Origin: Yes71-27 sp040758635
GTDB taxonomy: Bacteria; Bacillota; Desulfotomaculia; Desulfotomaculales; Ammonificaceae
Direction of reading: 5' to 3'
Assembly: GCA_040758635.1 (NCBI GenBank)
Contig: JBFLVI010000014.1
Location: forward strand, 1-52,186
Length of the DNA stretch: 52,186 nt
The position numbers and the translations under genes are program-made. This document shows positions 16,979-25,578 of the stretch, in pieces (position 1 is the stretch's first letter; each line of letters starts with the position of its first letter). The notes below the pieces were generated by a model, which did not search any database, was not told the origin of the DNA, and worked only from the letters and a program-made list of their open reading frames with translations.

Positions 16979-17944
16979 ATGTTAAATTTTTTTGATGAAA
17001 TCAGGGACGACTTGGCCTACGTCGAAAAGGAACTGAAAAAGGTCGTCGCGGGTTTCCCCCCGGTGCTGAGTGATCCGGCCACGCACCTTTTGGCTGCGGG
17101 AGGGAAACGCCTGCGCCCGGCATTTGCTCTTTTGGGCGGGCATTTTGGCCGCTACGAACTGGAGCGCGTGGTGCCGCTGGCGGTGGCTGTGGAGCTGATC
17201 CACATGGCCACCCTGGTCCACGACGACGTGGTTGACGGGGCGCTGGTCCGGCGCAGCCGGCCTACGGTACACGCGCAGTGGGGAAACAACGTGGCGGTCT
17301 GGACGGGAGACGCCGTTTTCGCCAGGGCAATTGAGATCGTTGCCGGCTATGAGGAGTCGCTCGTGAGCAGGAAACTGGCGGCGACCTGCATGGAGGTCTG
17401 TACCGGTGAATTTGCACAGGCCAGAGCGTGTTTCAACCCGCGGCAGACGCTGCGCGGTTATTTCGGCCGCATCCGGAGCAAGACCGCGGTTCTGATTGCC
17501 GGGGCCTGTGAGCTCGGCGCGGTGGTGTGCGGGGCGCCGCAGATCGTGAGCCGGGCGCTCGGCCAGTACGGCCTGGCGGTGGGGATGGCCTTCCAGGTCG
17601 TTGACGACGTTTTGGACATCGTGGCCGACGAAAGGATTCTCGGCAAGGCCACCGGCAGCGATATCCGGGAGGGGATCGCCACGCTGCCCGTGCTCTACGT
17701 TCTGTGCCAGAGCAAGCGGTACCACCGGCGCCTGCGGGAAATACTTTGCGCTCCGGAAAAGAGCGAGGCTGAGATCGGTGAGGCGATCGCCATTGTCAAG
17801 GAAGAGGGCGGGGTCGCGTACAGCCTGGAGGTGGCGCGGCGCTTTGTGGGCAGATCCCTGGATGCGCTGCGGAAGCTTCCCGAGATCCCGAGCCGGCAAA
17901 AACTCGAGGCCATCGCCAGGTTTGTAGTGGCCCGCGAGTTTTAG
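16979..17944 (+). CDS. Polyprenyl diphosphate synthase, heptaprenyl type
   Basis: 321 residues. Condenses allylic diphosphates with isopentenyl diphosphate to make the long side chain of menaquinone. Both Asp-rich motifs are present: LVHDDVVDGALVRR and VVDDVLDIVAD. GGKRLRPAFALLGG near residue 40 binds diphosphate. The ATG at 16979 is preferred because GGGGAG lies 5 bases upstream; ATG 16976 and GTG 16952 are less well placed. It immediately precedes the tetrapyrrole operon, as in many clostridia with respiratory quinones and hemes. Chain length (C30-C40) cannot be read with certainty. Confidence 0.88.
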   Translation: MLNFFDEIRDDLAYVEKELKKVVAGFPPVLSDPATHLLAAGGKRLRPAFALLGGHFGRYELERVVPLAVAVELIHMATLVHDDVVDGALVRRSRPTVHAQWGNNVAVWTGDAVFARAIEIVAGYEESLVSRKLAATCMEVCTGEFAQARACFNPRQTLRGYFGRIRSKTAVLIAGACELGAVVCGAPQIVSRALGQYGLAVGMAFQVVDDVLDIVADERILGKATGSDIREGIATLPVLYVLCQSKRYHRRLREILCAPEKSEAEIGEAIAIVKEEGGVAYSLEVARRFVGRSLDALRKLPEIPSRQKLEAIARFVVAREF

Positions 17945-17964
17945 GAGAGTGTTGCAAAACTATA

Positions 17965-18594
17965 ATGCTTTATCCGGCCTTTATTAAACTTGCCGGGCGG
18001 CAGTGCGTGGTTATCGGGGGGGGCAAGGTCGCTGCGCGCAAGGTGGTGATGCTGCTGGACTGCGGCGCCCGGGTACGGGTGATCAGCCCCGCGGTCGCGG
18101 AGGAGATCGCCGTTCTGGTTGAGAGCGGCGCGGTCGAATGGGTCCGGCGCGGTTTTCAGGAAGGCGATACGGCGGGCGCTTTTTTAGTGGTGAGCGCCAC
18201 CGACGACCGGGAGGTGAACGCGGCGGTGGCTCGGGAGTGCGCGGCCCGGAACGTGCTGCTGAACGTGGTTGACCAGCCGGAGTTTTGCAGTTTTTACGTT
18301 CCGTCCGTCGTGAGGCGGGGCAGCCTGACGATCGCCGTATCCACGGAAGGGAAGAGCCCGCTGCTGGCGCGCAAAATCCGGGAGCGGCTGGAGGAAATCT
18401 TCCCGCCCGCGTTCGGCGAGTTTTTGGTTTACCTTGGCGCGGTGCGGGAGGAGGTCATCGCGCGGTTCCCCGAGCAAAAAGAGGAACTGCTGGCGGAGCT
18501 TTTGAACCCGCAGGTTCTGGCTTGTGTCGAAAGAAACGAAGTAGACGCGGCTAAGGAGTTGGTACAGGGTGTTCTTGATCGTTATCGGTCTTAA
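17965..18594 (+). CDS. Precorrin-2 dehydrogenase (Met8p/CysG N-terminal type)
   Basis: 209 residues. Oxidises precorrin-2 to sirohydrochlorin with NAD+, and in some homologs also inserts Fe2+ to give siroheme. The Rossmann glycine motif VIGGGKVAARKV lies at about residues 15-26, followed by ISPAVAEEIAVLVE and the dimerisation region with SVVRRGSLTIAVSTEGKSPL. The length is that of the stand-alone enzyme without a methyltransferase domain. Its 3' end overlaps hemA by 26 bases. Whether it also chelates iron is open, and no separate chelatase gene is seen in this window. Confidence 0.9.
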   Translation: MLYPAFIKLAGRQCVVIGGGKVAARKVVMLLDCGARVRVISPAVAEEIAVLVESGAVEWVRRGFQEGDTAGAFLVVSATDDREVNAAVARECAARNVLLNVVDQPEFCSFYVPSVVRRGSLTIAVSTEGKSPLLARKIRERLEEIFPPAFGEFLVYLGAVREEVIARFPEQKEELLAELLNPQVLACVERNEVDAAKELVQGVLDRYRS

Positions 18595-19870
18595 CCACCG
18601 GACGGCCCCGGTCGAAGTACGGGAGCGGTTCTCCTTCTCGGAGAGCCAGGCCCGGGAGGTTCTGGAAGAGCTTCGGGCCAAGGCCGGGGTGGAGTCGGTG
18701 GTGCTTATTTCGACCTGCAACCGGACCGAGTTTTACATGTTTTTGAGCAAGGAGATCGCCCGGACGGCGGTAATCGAGGTGCTGTCCCGCCGGGCCAGGT
18801 TGGAGTTTGCGGAGTTGAAGCGTTACCTTTACGTTTACACGGAAAACGACTGCGTCCGGCACCTCTTCCGGGTGGCCGCCGGTTTGGACTCGATGATTTT
18901 AGGGGAGACGCAGATCCTAGGCCAGGTGAAGGAGGCCTACCAGCTGGCACACAACTGCGGCGCCACCGGGAGTTACCTGAACGCCCTTTTCCAGCAGGCC
19001 CTGGCGGTGGGGAAAAGAGTCCGGACCGAGACGGAGATTGACAAGAACGCGGTCTCGGTCAGCTACGCCGCTGTGGAGTTGGCCAAGCAGGCCCTTGGCA
19101 GTATTGAAGGAAAGCTGGTTCTGATCATTGGTGCCGGTAAGATGAGTGAGTTGACCGTGAAGCACCTGATGGCCAACGGGGTGGCCGGGGTCATCGTCTC
19201 GAACCGCTCTTTTGAGAACGCCCGGGAACTGGCGGCCCGTTTCGGCGGGAAGGCGGTCCGTTTCGACGAGCTTTACTACTGGATGGAGCAGGCGGATATC
19301 GTCATTAGCTGCACGGCGGCCAACCACTACGTTATTCACACCCGGGAAATGGAAAAGGTCACGGATAAACGCGGCGGGAAAAAGATTTTCCTGATCGATA
19401 TCGCGGTGCCGCGGGACGTCGAACCCGAGGTGGCCCGGCTGCCGGGCGTGGTGCTTTACGATATTGACGCGCTGCAAAACGTGGTGGACGCCAACCTGGC
19501 GGAACGCCGCCGGGCGGCTGCCCAGGCGGACAAGATCATCGAGGAGGAGGTCGAGGAGTTCCTCCGGCGCCAGGCGGCGCTGGCGGTTGTCCCCACCATT
19601 GTGGCGTTGAAGAAACTCGGCGACGAGATCAAGCAGAAGGAGCTGCGCCGGGCGTTGAACCGGCTCGGGGACCTGTCGGATTATGAGCGCAAGGTGATCA
19701 TGTCCCTGGTGAACAGCGTCACGAACCAGTTGCTGCACGAACCGGTCCGGCGGTTGAAAGACCTGGCCATGACCTCGCAGGGTCACTTTTACGCCGAAGC
19801 GGTTCAGAAGTTATTCAATCTGGAAGTGACGGCAGAAGCTCCTCCGGCGGCGGCCAAGGGGAAGGGGTAA
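18569..19870 (+). CDS. hemA: Glutamyl-tRNA reductase
   Basis: 433 residues. Reduces glutamyl-tRNA(Glu) with NADPH to glutamate-1-semialdehyde, the first step of C5-pathway tetrapyrrole synthesis. The catalytic Cys50 lies in STCNRTEFY. The NADPH site reads VLIIGAGKMSELTVKHL at about 185, followed by the C-terminal dimerisation helices. The GTG start overlaps the previous gene; TAAGGAG lies about 12 bases upstream. It is followed after 3 bases by hemC. Confidence 0.96.
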   Translation: MFLIVIGLNHRTAPVEVRERFSFSESQAREVLEELRAKAGVESVVLISTCNRTEFYMFLSKEIARTAVIEVLSRRARLEFAELKRYLYVYTENDCVRHLFRVAAGLDSMILGETQILGQVKEAYQLAHNCGATGSYLNALFQQALAVGKRVRTETEIDKNAVSVSYAAVELAKQALGSIEGKLVLIIGAGKMSELTVKHLMANGVAGVIVSNRSFENARELAARFGGKAVRFDELYYWMEQADIVISCTAANHYVIHTREMEKVTDKRGGKKIFLIDIAVPRDVEPEVARLPGVVLYDIDALQNVVDANLAERRRAAAQADKIIEEEVEEFLRRQAALAVVPTIVALKKLGDEIKQKELRRALNRLGDLSDYERKVIMSLVNSVTNQLLHEPVRRLKDLAMTSQGHFYAEAVQKLFNLEVTAEAPPAAAKGKG

Positions 19871-19873
19871 AGT

Positions 19874-20803
19874 TTGGGACGGCGGGTCGTAGTCGGGACG
19901 CGGGGAAGCGAGCTGGCACTGAAACAAACCGGGATTGTAATCCGGGCGCTGGAGCAGCAATGGCCCGGCTACCGGTTTGAAGTAAAACGGATTAAAACCA
20001 CCGGGGATAGAATCCGCGACGTGGCACTGGCCAAAATCGGGGACAAAGGCCTTTTCACCAAGGAGTTGGAGATCGCCCTGTTAGAAGGGAAGATTGACTT
20101 GGCCGTGCACAGCATGAAGGACTTGCCGACGGTGCTGCCGGAAGGCCTGGTTGTCGGCGCGGTCCTATCCCGGGAGTATCCGGAGGACGCCCTGATTTCC
20201 CTTTCGGGGACAACCCTTGATTCTTTGCCACCCGGGGCGAGGGTGGGCACTTCGAGCCTGCGGAGACAGGCCCAGCTCCGCCACTACCGTCCGGACCTCC
20301 AGGTCAGCCCGGTGCGCGGCAACGTGAACACGCGGTTGAGCAGGTTGAAGAAGGGCGATTTCGACGCCGTCGTGCTGGCCCGGGCCGGGCTGGCGCGCCT
20401 GGGGCTGCAGGACCACGTGACGCAACTCCTCCCTTACGAAGTTTGCCTGCCGGCGGTCGGGCAGGGTGCCATCGGGATCGAAATCCGGGCTGGCGACCAG
20501 GAGATCTCCCATTTTGTATCTGTGATAAACGACGAAAAGAGCCGGGCCGAAATCGCGGCGGAACGCGCCTTCATGCGCCGGCTTGAAGGCGGCTGCCAGG
20601 TGCCGATCGGGGCGCTGGCCCGCGCGACAGGTGCTGAACTGACCCTGGCCGGCGTGGTGGCGGATGTCGATGGGGAGCGCCTGTTCCGGGCAGAAGAATC
20701 CGGCCCTCTAACGGAGGCGGAAACGGTGGGCGTCAGGCTGGCCGAGAAGCTGCTGGCAATGGGGGCGGCGGAAATCCTGCGTTCCATCCGGGAGCTTTCT
20801 TGA
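19874..20803 (+). CDS. hemC: Hydroxymethylbilane synthase
   Basis: 309 residues. Polymerises four porphobilinogen units into hydroxymethylbilane. VGTRGSELALKQT starts the N-domain. The cofactor region reads HSMKDLPTVLP, followed by VGTSSLRRQAQL and the catalytic-loop VRGNVNTRL. The dipyrromethane-binding cysteine is C241 in EGGCQVPIGA. The TTG start follows AAGGGG. All motifs are intact. Confidence 0.96.
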   Translation: MGRRVVVGTRGSELALKQTGIVIRALEQQWPGYRFEVKRIKTTGDRIRDVALAKIGDKGLFTKELEIALLEGKIDLAVHSMKDLPTVLPEGLVVGAVLSREYPEDALISLSGTTLDSLPPGARVGTSSLRRQAQLRHYRPDLQVSPVRGNVNTRLSRLKKGDFDAVVLARAGLARLGLQDHVTQLLPYEVCLPAVGQGAIGIEIRAGDQEISHFVSVINDEKSRAEIAAERAFMRRLEGGCQVPIGALARATGAELTLAGVVADVDGERLFRAEESGPLTEAETVGVRLAEKLLAMGAAEILRSIRELS

Positions 20804-20877
20804 GGTTTGCTTTGTACAATTTAAGCCGGGACTGACTTTTAAGACGGCAAATAGGGTTTGAAGGTGAACCAGAACTG

Positions 20878-22404
20878 ATGGTTGGGAAAGTTTTTCTCAT
20901 AGGGGCGGGACCCGGTGATCCGGGTCTCATTACGGTAAAAGGGGTGGCGTCGCTGGCCGCGGCGGACGCGGTAGTTTACGACCGCCTGGTTAACCTGCGT
21001 CTGCTCGGGTACGCCCGGCCGGACGCGGAGGTGATCTTTGCGGGCAAGTCTCCCGAGCGCCACGCCCTGAGGCAGGACGAGATCAACGCGCTACTGGTCA
21101 GGTTGGCGCGGGAAGGGAAGGTTGTCGCGCGGCTGAAGGGCGGCGATCCGTTTGTTTTCGGGCGGGGCGGCGAAGAGGCCGAGGCGCTAAAGGAGGCGGG
21201 GATACCCTTCAGCGTAGTACCGGGGGTGACCGCGGCAGTCGCTGCGCCTGCGTATGCGGGCATCCCGGTGACCCACCGGGATTTCACCTCGAGTTTCGCG
21301 GTGGTTACCGGAAACGAGGATCCGAACAAGCCCGATTCGGCCCTTGACTGGGAAAAGTTAGCGGGCAGCGGCACGCTGATCTTTTTGATGGGAATGGCGA
21401 ACCTGCCGGAGATTGTGGCGCGCTTGCAGCGTGCCGGAATGCCGGCGGAGACGCCGGCGGCGGTGGTCCAATGGGGGACGACCGCCAAACAGCGCACGGT
21501 GACAGGGAACTTGAGCGACATCACCGGGAAGGTAGCGGCGGCCGGGATCACTAATCCGGCGGTGGTGGTGATCGGCAGGGTGGTCACCCTGCGGGACAAG
21601 TTGGCCTGGTTCGAGCAGGGGCCGCTCTTCGGGCGGCGGGTGGTGGTGACCAGGTCCCGGGAGCAGGCCAGCGTGCTGTCCGAAGCGATCGCGGCCCTTG
21701 GCGGGGAGGTCTTCGAGTTCCCAACGATCCGGATCGAGCCGCCGGAGGATTGGGGGCCGCTTGACGCCGCCATCCGGGACGCGGCGGCTTACGACTGGCT
21801 TGTGTTCACCTCGGTGAACGGAGTGAAAATGTTTTTCCGGCGGTTAAGAGAACTGGGGTGCGACATCCGCACCTTCAGCCAGGCGGCGGTGGCCGCCATC
21901 GGCCCGGGGACCAGAACCGCCCTGGAGGAGCGGGGTCTGGTGGTCGCTTACATGCCGGAGGAGTTCCGCGCGGAGGCGATCGCAGCCGGTTTGAAGGAAC
22001 TCGCCGGTGCCGGGGCGCGGGTGCTTCTGCCGCGGGCGGACATCGCGCCGGATTCGCTGCCCCGCGCGCTGGCAGCAAGCGGCTTTTTAACGGATAACGT
22101 CGTCGCCTACCGGACGGTACCGGAGCGGCAGAACGTTGAGGTGCTGCGTGAGATGCTTGCGGCAGGCGCGGTGGACGCGGTTACTTTCACGAGTTCCTCG
22201 ACGGTCAAAAATTTTATGGCGGCAATCGGCCCGGAGGCGGCAGAACTCTTGCAGAACATGACGGTGGCTTCTATCGGGCCGGTGACCAGTGCCACGGCCC
22301 GGGAACTCGGGCTCAGGGTGGACGTGGAGGCACCCCGGTACACCATCACGGGGCTGGTCGAGGCCCTGGTGGAGCATTTTGGAAGGATGAAGGCGGAAGG
22401 ATGA
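20878..22404 (+). CDS. cobA-hemD: Uroporphyrinogen-III methyltransferase / synthase fusion
   Basis: 508 residues. Residues 1 to about 245 are the SAM-dependent SUMT that makes precorrin-2 (VFLIGAGPGDPGLITVKG, VARLKGGDPFVFGRGGEEAE, VPGVTAAVAAPAYAGIP). Residues about 255-505 are uroporphyrinogen-III synthase, which cyclises hydroxymethylbilane (VVVTRSREQASVLSEAI, WLVFTSVNGVKMFF, VTFTSSSTVKNF). The fusion is common in clostridia and couples ring closure with the first step of the siroheme and B12 branch. The ATG start lies about 75 bases after hemC. Confidence 0.95.
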   Translation: MVGKVFLIGAGPGDPGLITVKGVASLAAADAVVYDRLVNLRLLGYARPDAEVIFAGKSPERHALRQDEINALLVRLAREGKVVARLKGGDPFVFGRGGEEAEALKEAGIPFSVVPGVTAAVAAPAYAGIPVTHRDFTSSFAVVTGNEDPNKPDSALDWEKLAGSGTLIFLMGMANLPEIVARLQRAGMPAETPAAVVQWGTTAKQRTVTGNLSDITGKVAAAGITNPAVVVIGRVVTLRDKLAWFEQGPLFGRRVVVTRSREQASVLSEAIAALGGEVFEFPTIRIEPPEDWGPLDAAIRDAAAYDWLVFTSVNGVKMFFRRLRELGCDIRTFSQAAVAAIGPGTRTALEERGLVVAYMPEEFRAEAIAAGLKELAGAGARVLLPRADIAPDSLPRALAASGFLTDNVVAYRTVPERQNVEVLREMLAAGAVDAVTFTSSSTVKNFMAAIGPEAAELLQNMTVASIGPVTSATARELGLRVDVEAPRYTITGLVEALVEHFGRMKAEG

Positions 22405-22600
22405 AGTTAGAAGTCAGAGGTCAGAAGCCAGGAGCCAGAAGTCAGAATCCAGAATCCAGAAGGAGAGAAGTAGAATTAAACTTTGAACTTCGAACTTCGA
22501 ACTTCGAACGGACCCCAAAGGGCTATCATCTTAAGCCTTAACGCGGAACGTCGAACAGATCCTGAGGGTTCATCAGTTTAAGCCCAAACGCAGAACGTGT
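22404..22600. repeat. Heptad-phased repeat block inside the tetrapyrrole operon
   Basis: From about 22404 the sequence runs in 7-base phrases such as AGAAGTC/AGAGGTC/AGAAGCC and AGAATCC twice in tandem. AACTTCG repeats follow near 22484-22504. Then come two imperfect copies of a roughly 40-base module (starting near 22511 and 22557) that each end in GAACGT. The block sits between cobA-hemD and hemB. Confidence 0.8.
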
Positions 22601-22620
22601 TTTCAAGGGGGTTTTACCAG

Positions 22621-23658
22621 GTGGGGTTTCCTGTAACGCGGCTGCGCCGGTTGCGCGTTAGCGAGGAGATGCGGCGGCTGGTCCGCGAGACGGAGTTAAA
22701 CGTCGGTGACCTGATCTACCCGGTTTTTGTCACCGAAGGCGAAGGGGTAACGGTGCCGGTGGCGGCGATGCCGGGTATCAACCGGTTTTCGGTGGACACC
22801 TTGCTGCGGGAGCTCAAAGGAGTGGTGGAGGCCGGGATACCGGGGATAATCATTTTCGGGGTGCCGGCCGAGAAGGACGACTACGCTTCGGGAGCCTGGG
22901 CGAGTGAAGGCGTAGTCCAGCAGGCGGTGCGCACCATCAAGGAGTTTTTCCCCGGCCTGCTGGTGATTACCGACGTCTGCCTGTGCGCCTATACCAGCCA
23001 CGGCCACTGCGGGCTGGTCGAGAACGACCGGGTGCTGAACGACCAGACCCTGGAAATCCTGGCCCGTACGGCCGTTTCCCATGCCCGCGCGGGTGCGGAC
23101 GTCGTAGCTCCTTCGGATATGATGGACGGGCGGGTGAAGGCGATTCGGGAGGCGCTCGACGCCGCCGGTTACCAGGATACGGCCATTATGGCGTACAGCG
23201 CCAAGTACGCCTCGGCCTTTTACGGGCCTTTCCGGGAGGCGGCCGACTCCCGGCCGCAGTTCGGCGACCGGCGGAGCTACCAGATGGACCCGGCGAACGC
23301 CGCCGAGGCGCTTTTGGAGGTGGCGCTCGACATCGAAGAGGGCGCCGACATCGTGATGGTAAAGCCGGCGCTGGCTTACCTCGACGTGATTCACCGGGTA
23401 AAAGAGCGGTTCAACCGCCCGGTGGCCGCCTACAACGTCAGCGGGGAATACTCGCTGGTCAAGGCGGCGGCCGCACAGGGCTGGGTGGACGAGCGGGCGG
23501 TGGTCCTGGAGACGCTCACCGCGATGAAGCGGGCCGGTGCCGATATCATTCTGACTTATTTCGCCAAGGACGTTGCCGGATGGCTGAACGATAAACGGAA
23601 CGAAAAGAAGGGAAAGTGGAATCGTGATCGTTTCCTGGAACACAACCAACGAGTGTAA
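22621..23658 (+). CDS. hemB: Porphobilinogen synthase (ALA dehydratase)
   Basis: 345 residues from the GTG at 22621, chosen because CAAGGGGG lies 8 bases upstream. Condenses two 5-aminolevulinate molecules to porphobilinogen. The zinc-type cysteines C120, C122 and C130 lie in DVCLCAYTSHGHCG. Schiff-base lysines are K195 (YSAKYASAFYGPF) and K248 (MVKPALAYLDV). The C-terminus is odd: after the expected YFAKDVAGWLN the frame continues with a charged tail that overlaps the next gene by 35 bases. Confidence 0.95.
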   Translation: MGFPVTRLRRLRVSEEMRRLVRETELNVGDLIYPVFVTEGEGVTVPVAAMPGINRFSVDTLLRELKGVVEAGIPGIIIFGVPAEKDDYASGAWASEGVVQQAVRTIKEFFPGLLVITDVCLCAYTSHGHCGLVENDRVLNDQTLEILARTAVSHARAGADVVAPSDMMDGRVKAIREALDAAGYQDTAIMAYSAKYASAFYGPFREAADSRPQFGDRRSYQMDPANAAEALLEVALDIEEGADIVMVKPALAYLDVIHRVKERFNRPVAAYNVSGEYSLVKAAAAQGWVDERAVVLETLTAMKRAGADIILTYFAKDVAGWLNDKRNEKKGKWNRDRFLEHNQRV

Positions 23659-24616
23659 CCTGAAGTGCGCCCACTGCTACCGGGATGCCGGGACGAAAAA
23701 AGCGGAGGAGCTTACGACGGCCGAAGGGCGATCGCTGATTGACGAGATCGCCCGGGCGGGGTTCAAGATCATGATTTTCTCCGGCGGGGAACCGATCATG
23801 CGGGACGACCTTTACGAACTGGCGGCCCACGCCCGGGACCGCGGCCTGCGACCGGTTTTGGGGACGAACGGCACCTTGATCACGCCGGAGGTGGCCGGGA
23901 AGCTCAAGGAAGCCGGGGTGATGGCCGTCGGGATCAGCCTGGACAGCATGGATAAAAAGGCGCACGACGACCTGCGCGGCGTGTCCGGTTCCTGGGACGC
24001 GGCGGTTGACGGTATGCGGGCCTGCCGGGAGGTGGGGCTCGGTTTTCAGGTGCATACCACCGTGATGGACTTCAACTACGAAGAGGTGGAGCAGATTACG
24101 GATTTCGCGCTGTCCGTCGGGGCGCAAGCGCACCACGTCTTTTTCCTGGTGCCCACCGGGCGGGCGGTGGAGATTGCGGAGGCTTCCATAAAGGCGGAAC
24201 AGTATGAGCGGTTGCTGCGCCGGCTCTTAGAGAAACAGCGACAGGTGCCGCTCGAAATCAAACCCACCTGCGCCCCCCAGTTTTTGCGGATCGCCAAGCA
24301 GATGGGGATCAATATGCGCTTCACCCGCGGCTGCCTGGCGGGCCTTTCCTACTGCCTGATCAACCCGGTAGGGGTGGTCCAGGCCTGCGCCTACCTGGAC
24401 TTCCCGGCGGGGAACGTGCGAGAGGCGCCGTTTACCACGATCTGGCGGGAAGCGGAGGTCTTCCAGCGCCTCCGGACGCGGGAGTATACCGGGAAATGCG
24501 GGCGGTGCGAGTACAACGACGTGTGCGGCGGCTGCCGGGCAAGGGCGTATTTTTACTTCGGGGACTACATGGCAGAAGAACCGTGGTGCCTTTACGGTGC
24601 CGGGAGGAGGAGCTAA
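23624..24616 (+). CDS. ahbD: AhbD-like (NirJ2-type) radical SAM heme synthase
   Basis: 330 residues. The radical SAM cluster motif is C11-C15-C18 in TNECNLKCAHCY. SGGEPIMRDDLYEL binds SAM, and a SPASM-type C-terminus carries C-rich CGRCEYNDVCGGCRARAYF for auxiliary clusters. The opening MIVSWNTT is what I recall for NirJ2/AhbD proteins, which oxidatively decarboxylate Fe-coproporphyrin III to heme b. The GTG start lies within the 3' end of hemB. The partner AhbC/NirJ1, usually encoded next to it, is not found in this window. Assignment as AhbD rather than AhbC rests on remembered sequence similarity. Confidence 0.8.
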   Translation: MIVSWNTTNECNLKCAHCYRDAGTKKAEELTTAEGRSLIDEIARAGFKIMIFSGGEPIMRDDLYELAAHARDRGLRPVLGTNGTLITPEVAGKLKEAGVMAVGISLDSMDKKAHDDLRGVSGSWDAAVDGMRACREVGLGFQVHTTVMDFNYEEVEQITDFALSVGAQAHHVFFLVPTGRAVEIAEASIKAEQYERLLRRLLEKQRQVPLEIKPTCAPQFLRIAKQMGINMRFTRGCLAGLSYCLINPVGVVQACAYLDFPAGNVREAPFTTIWREAEVFQRLRTREYTGKCGRCEYNDVCGGCRARAYFYFGDYMAEEPWCLYGAGRRS

Positions 24617-25096
24617 GTGGCGGCGGACGAAAAGGGCCTGACCGAAGCCGAACGGCAGCTCTTGAACGCGATGCAGCAAGGCTTCTTGCCGGTACCGGAA
24701 CCCTTCAAGGAGGTCGCGGCCCGGCTGGGCTTGACGGAGGAAGAGGTACTCTCCGAGCTCCGGCGGCTGAAGGAAGCCGGGGTGATCCGGCGCCTGGGGG
24801 CGATCATTGACTCCCGGAAGATCGGGTACACCGGAACGCTCTGCGCGATGCGGGTGCCGGAGGAGCGCATCCCGGAAGCGGCGGCCGTGATCAATTCCTT
24901 CCCGGAGGTCACACACAACTACGTGCGGGAGCACGATTACAACGTCTGGTTCACCATCTTGGCGCCGTCGGAGGAGCGGATCAACAAGATCGTCAACAGT
25001 ATAAAGGAACAGACCGGGATTACCGCTTTCTTGAACCTGCCGGCGCGGCGGATTTTCAAAATCCGCGTGAATTTTGACCTGGAGGGAGAAAGGTGA
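24617..25096 (+). CDS. ahbA: Siroheme decarboxylase subunit A, Lrp/AsnC-like
   Basis: 159 residues. With AhbB it converts siroheme to 12,18-didecarboxysiroheme. The N-terminal winged-helix half reads EAERQLLNAMQQGFLPVPEP and continues with EVLSELRRLKEAGVIRRLGAI. The C-terminal ferredoxin-like half contains VTHNYVREHDYNVWFTI, with the His residues expected at the active site. The GTG start directly abuts the radical SAM gene. Its 3' end overlaps ahbB by 4 bases. The Lrp-like fold can be mistaken for a regulator, but the operon supports the enzyme. Confidence 0.88.
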   Translation: MAADEKGLTEAERQLLNAMQQGFLPVPEPFKEVAARLGLTEEEVLSELRRLKEAGVIRRLGAIIDSRKIGYTGTLCAMRVPEERIPEAAAVINSFPEVTHNYVREHDYNVWFTILAPSEERINKIVNSIKEQTGITAFLNLPARRIFKIRVNFDLEGER

Positions 25097-25572
25097 CGGT
25101 GACGGGAAAGGAGCAGCGCCTCATTTTGGAACTGGGGAACAACTTCCCGATCGAGTCCCGGCCTTTCGCTGTGATCGGCGCCCGTCTGGGAATGACGGAG
25201 GACGAGGTGCTCGCCCGGGTGAAGGAGTTTATGGCCCGGGGCATTATCCGGCGGCTGAGCGTGGCCTTGCGCCACCAGAATGTGGGGTTCACCGCCAACG
25301 CGATGATCGTCTGGAAGGTGCCGCCGGAGCGTCTGGATGAGGTGGGGAGGAAGCTGGCTTCCTTTCCGGAAGTGACCCACTGCTACGAACGGGAAACGGC
25401 GCCGGACTGGCCATACAACCTGTACACCATGGTACACCGGCCTTACCGCGAGGAGTCGCTCGCGATCGCCGCGCGGCTGAGCGAAGCGGTGGGGATAAAG
25501 GATTACCGGGTGCTTTTCAGTACGCAGGAACTGAAGCGCTCGAATCCGCAGTATTTTACGGAAGGAGGGTAA
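25093..25572 (+). CDS. ahbB: Siroheme decarboxylase subunit B, Lrp/AsnC-like
   Basis: 159 residues, homologous to AhbA. KEQRLILELGNNFPIESRPF and RGIIRRLSVALRHQNVGFTA form the winged-helix half. The C-terminal half has VTHCYERETAPDWPYNLYTM, typical of AhbB. The GTG start overlaps ahbA by 4 bases (GTGA), and hemL begins 6 bases after the stop. The pair forms the decarboxylase heterodimer of the siroheme-dependent heme pathway. Confidence 0.88.
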   Translation: MTVTGKEQRLILELGNNFPIESRPFAVIGARLGMTEDEVLARVKEFMARGIIRRLSVALRHQNVGFTANAMIVWKVPPERLDEVGRKLASFPEVTHCYERETAPDWPYNLYTMVHRPYREESLAIAARLSEAVGIKDYRVLFSTQELKRSNPQYFTEGG

Positions 25573-25578
25573 TCCCGG

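Noticed and set aside
22404..22510. Heptad-phased region considered as a coding repeat (leucine zipper or similar)
   Set aside because: A 7-base DNA period is not a multiple of three, so it does not encode a heptad protein repeat, and all frames lack start signals.
24617..25572. Reading the two Lrp/AsnC-like genes as transcription regulators
   Set aside because: Adjacent paired paralogs next to an AhbD-like radical SAM gene and hemL, with the THNY/THCY His motifs, fit siroheme decarboxylase better.
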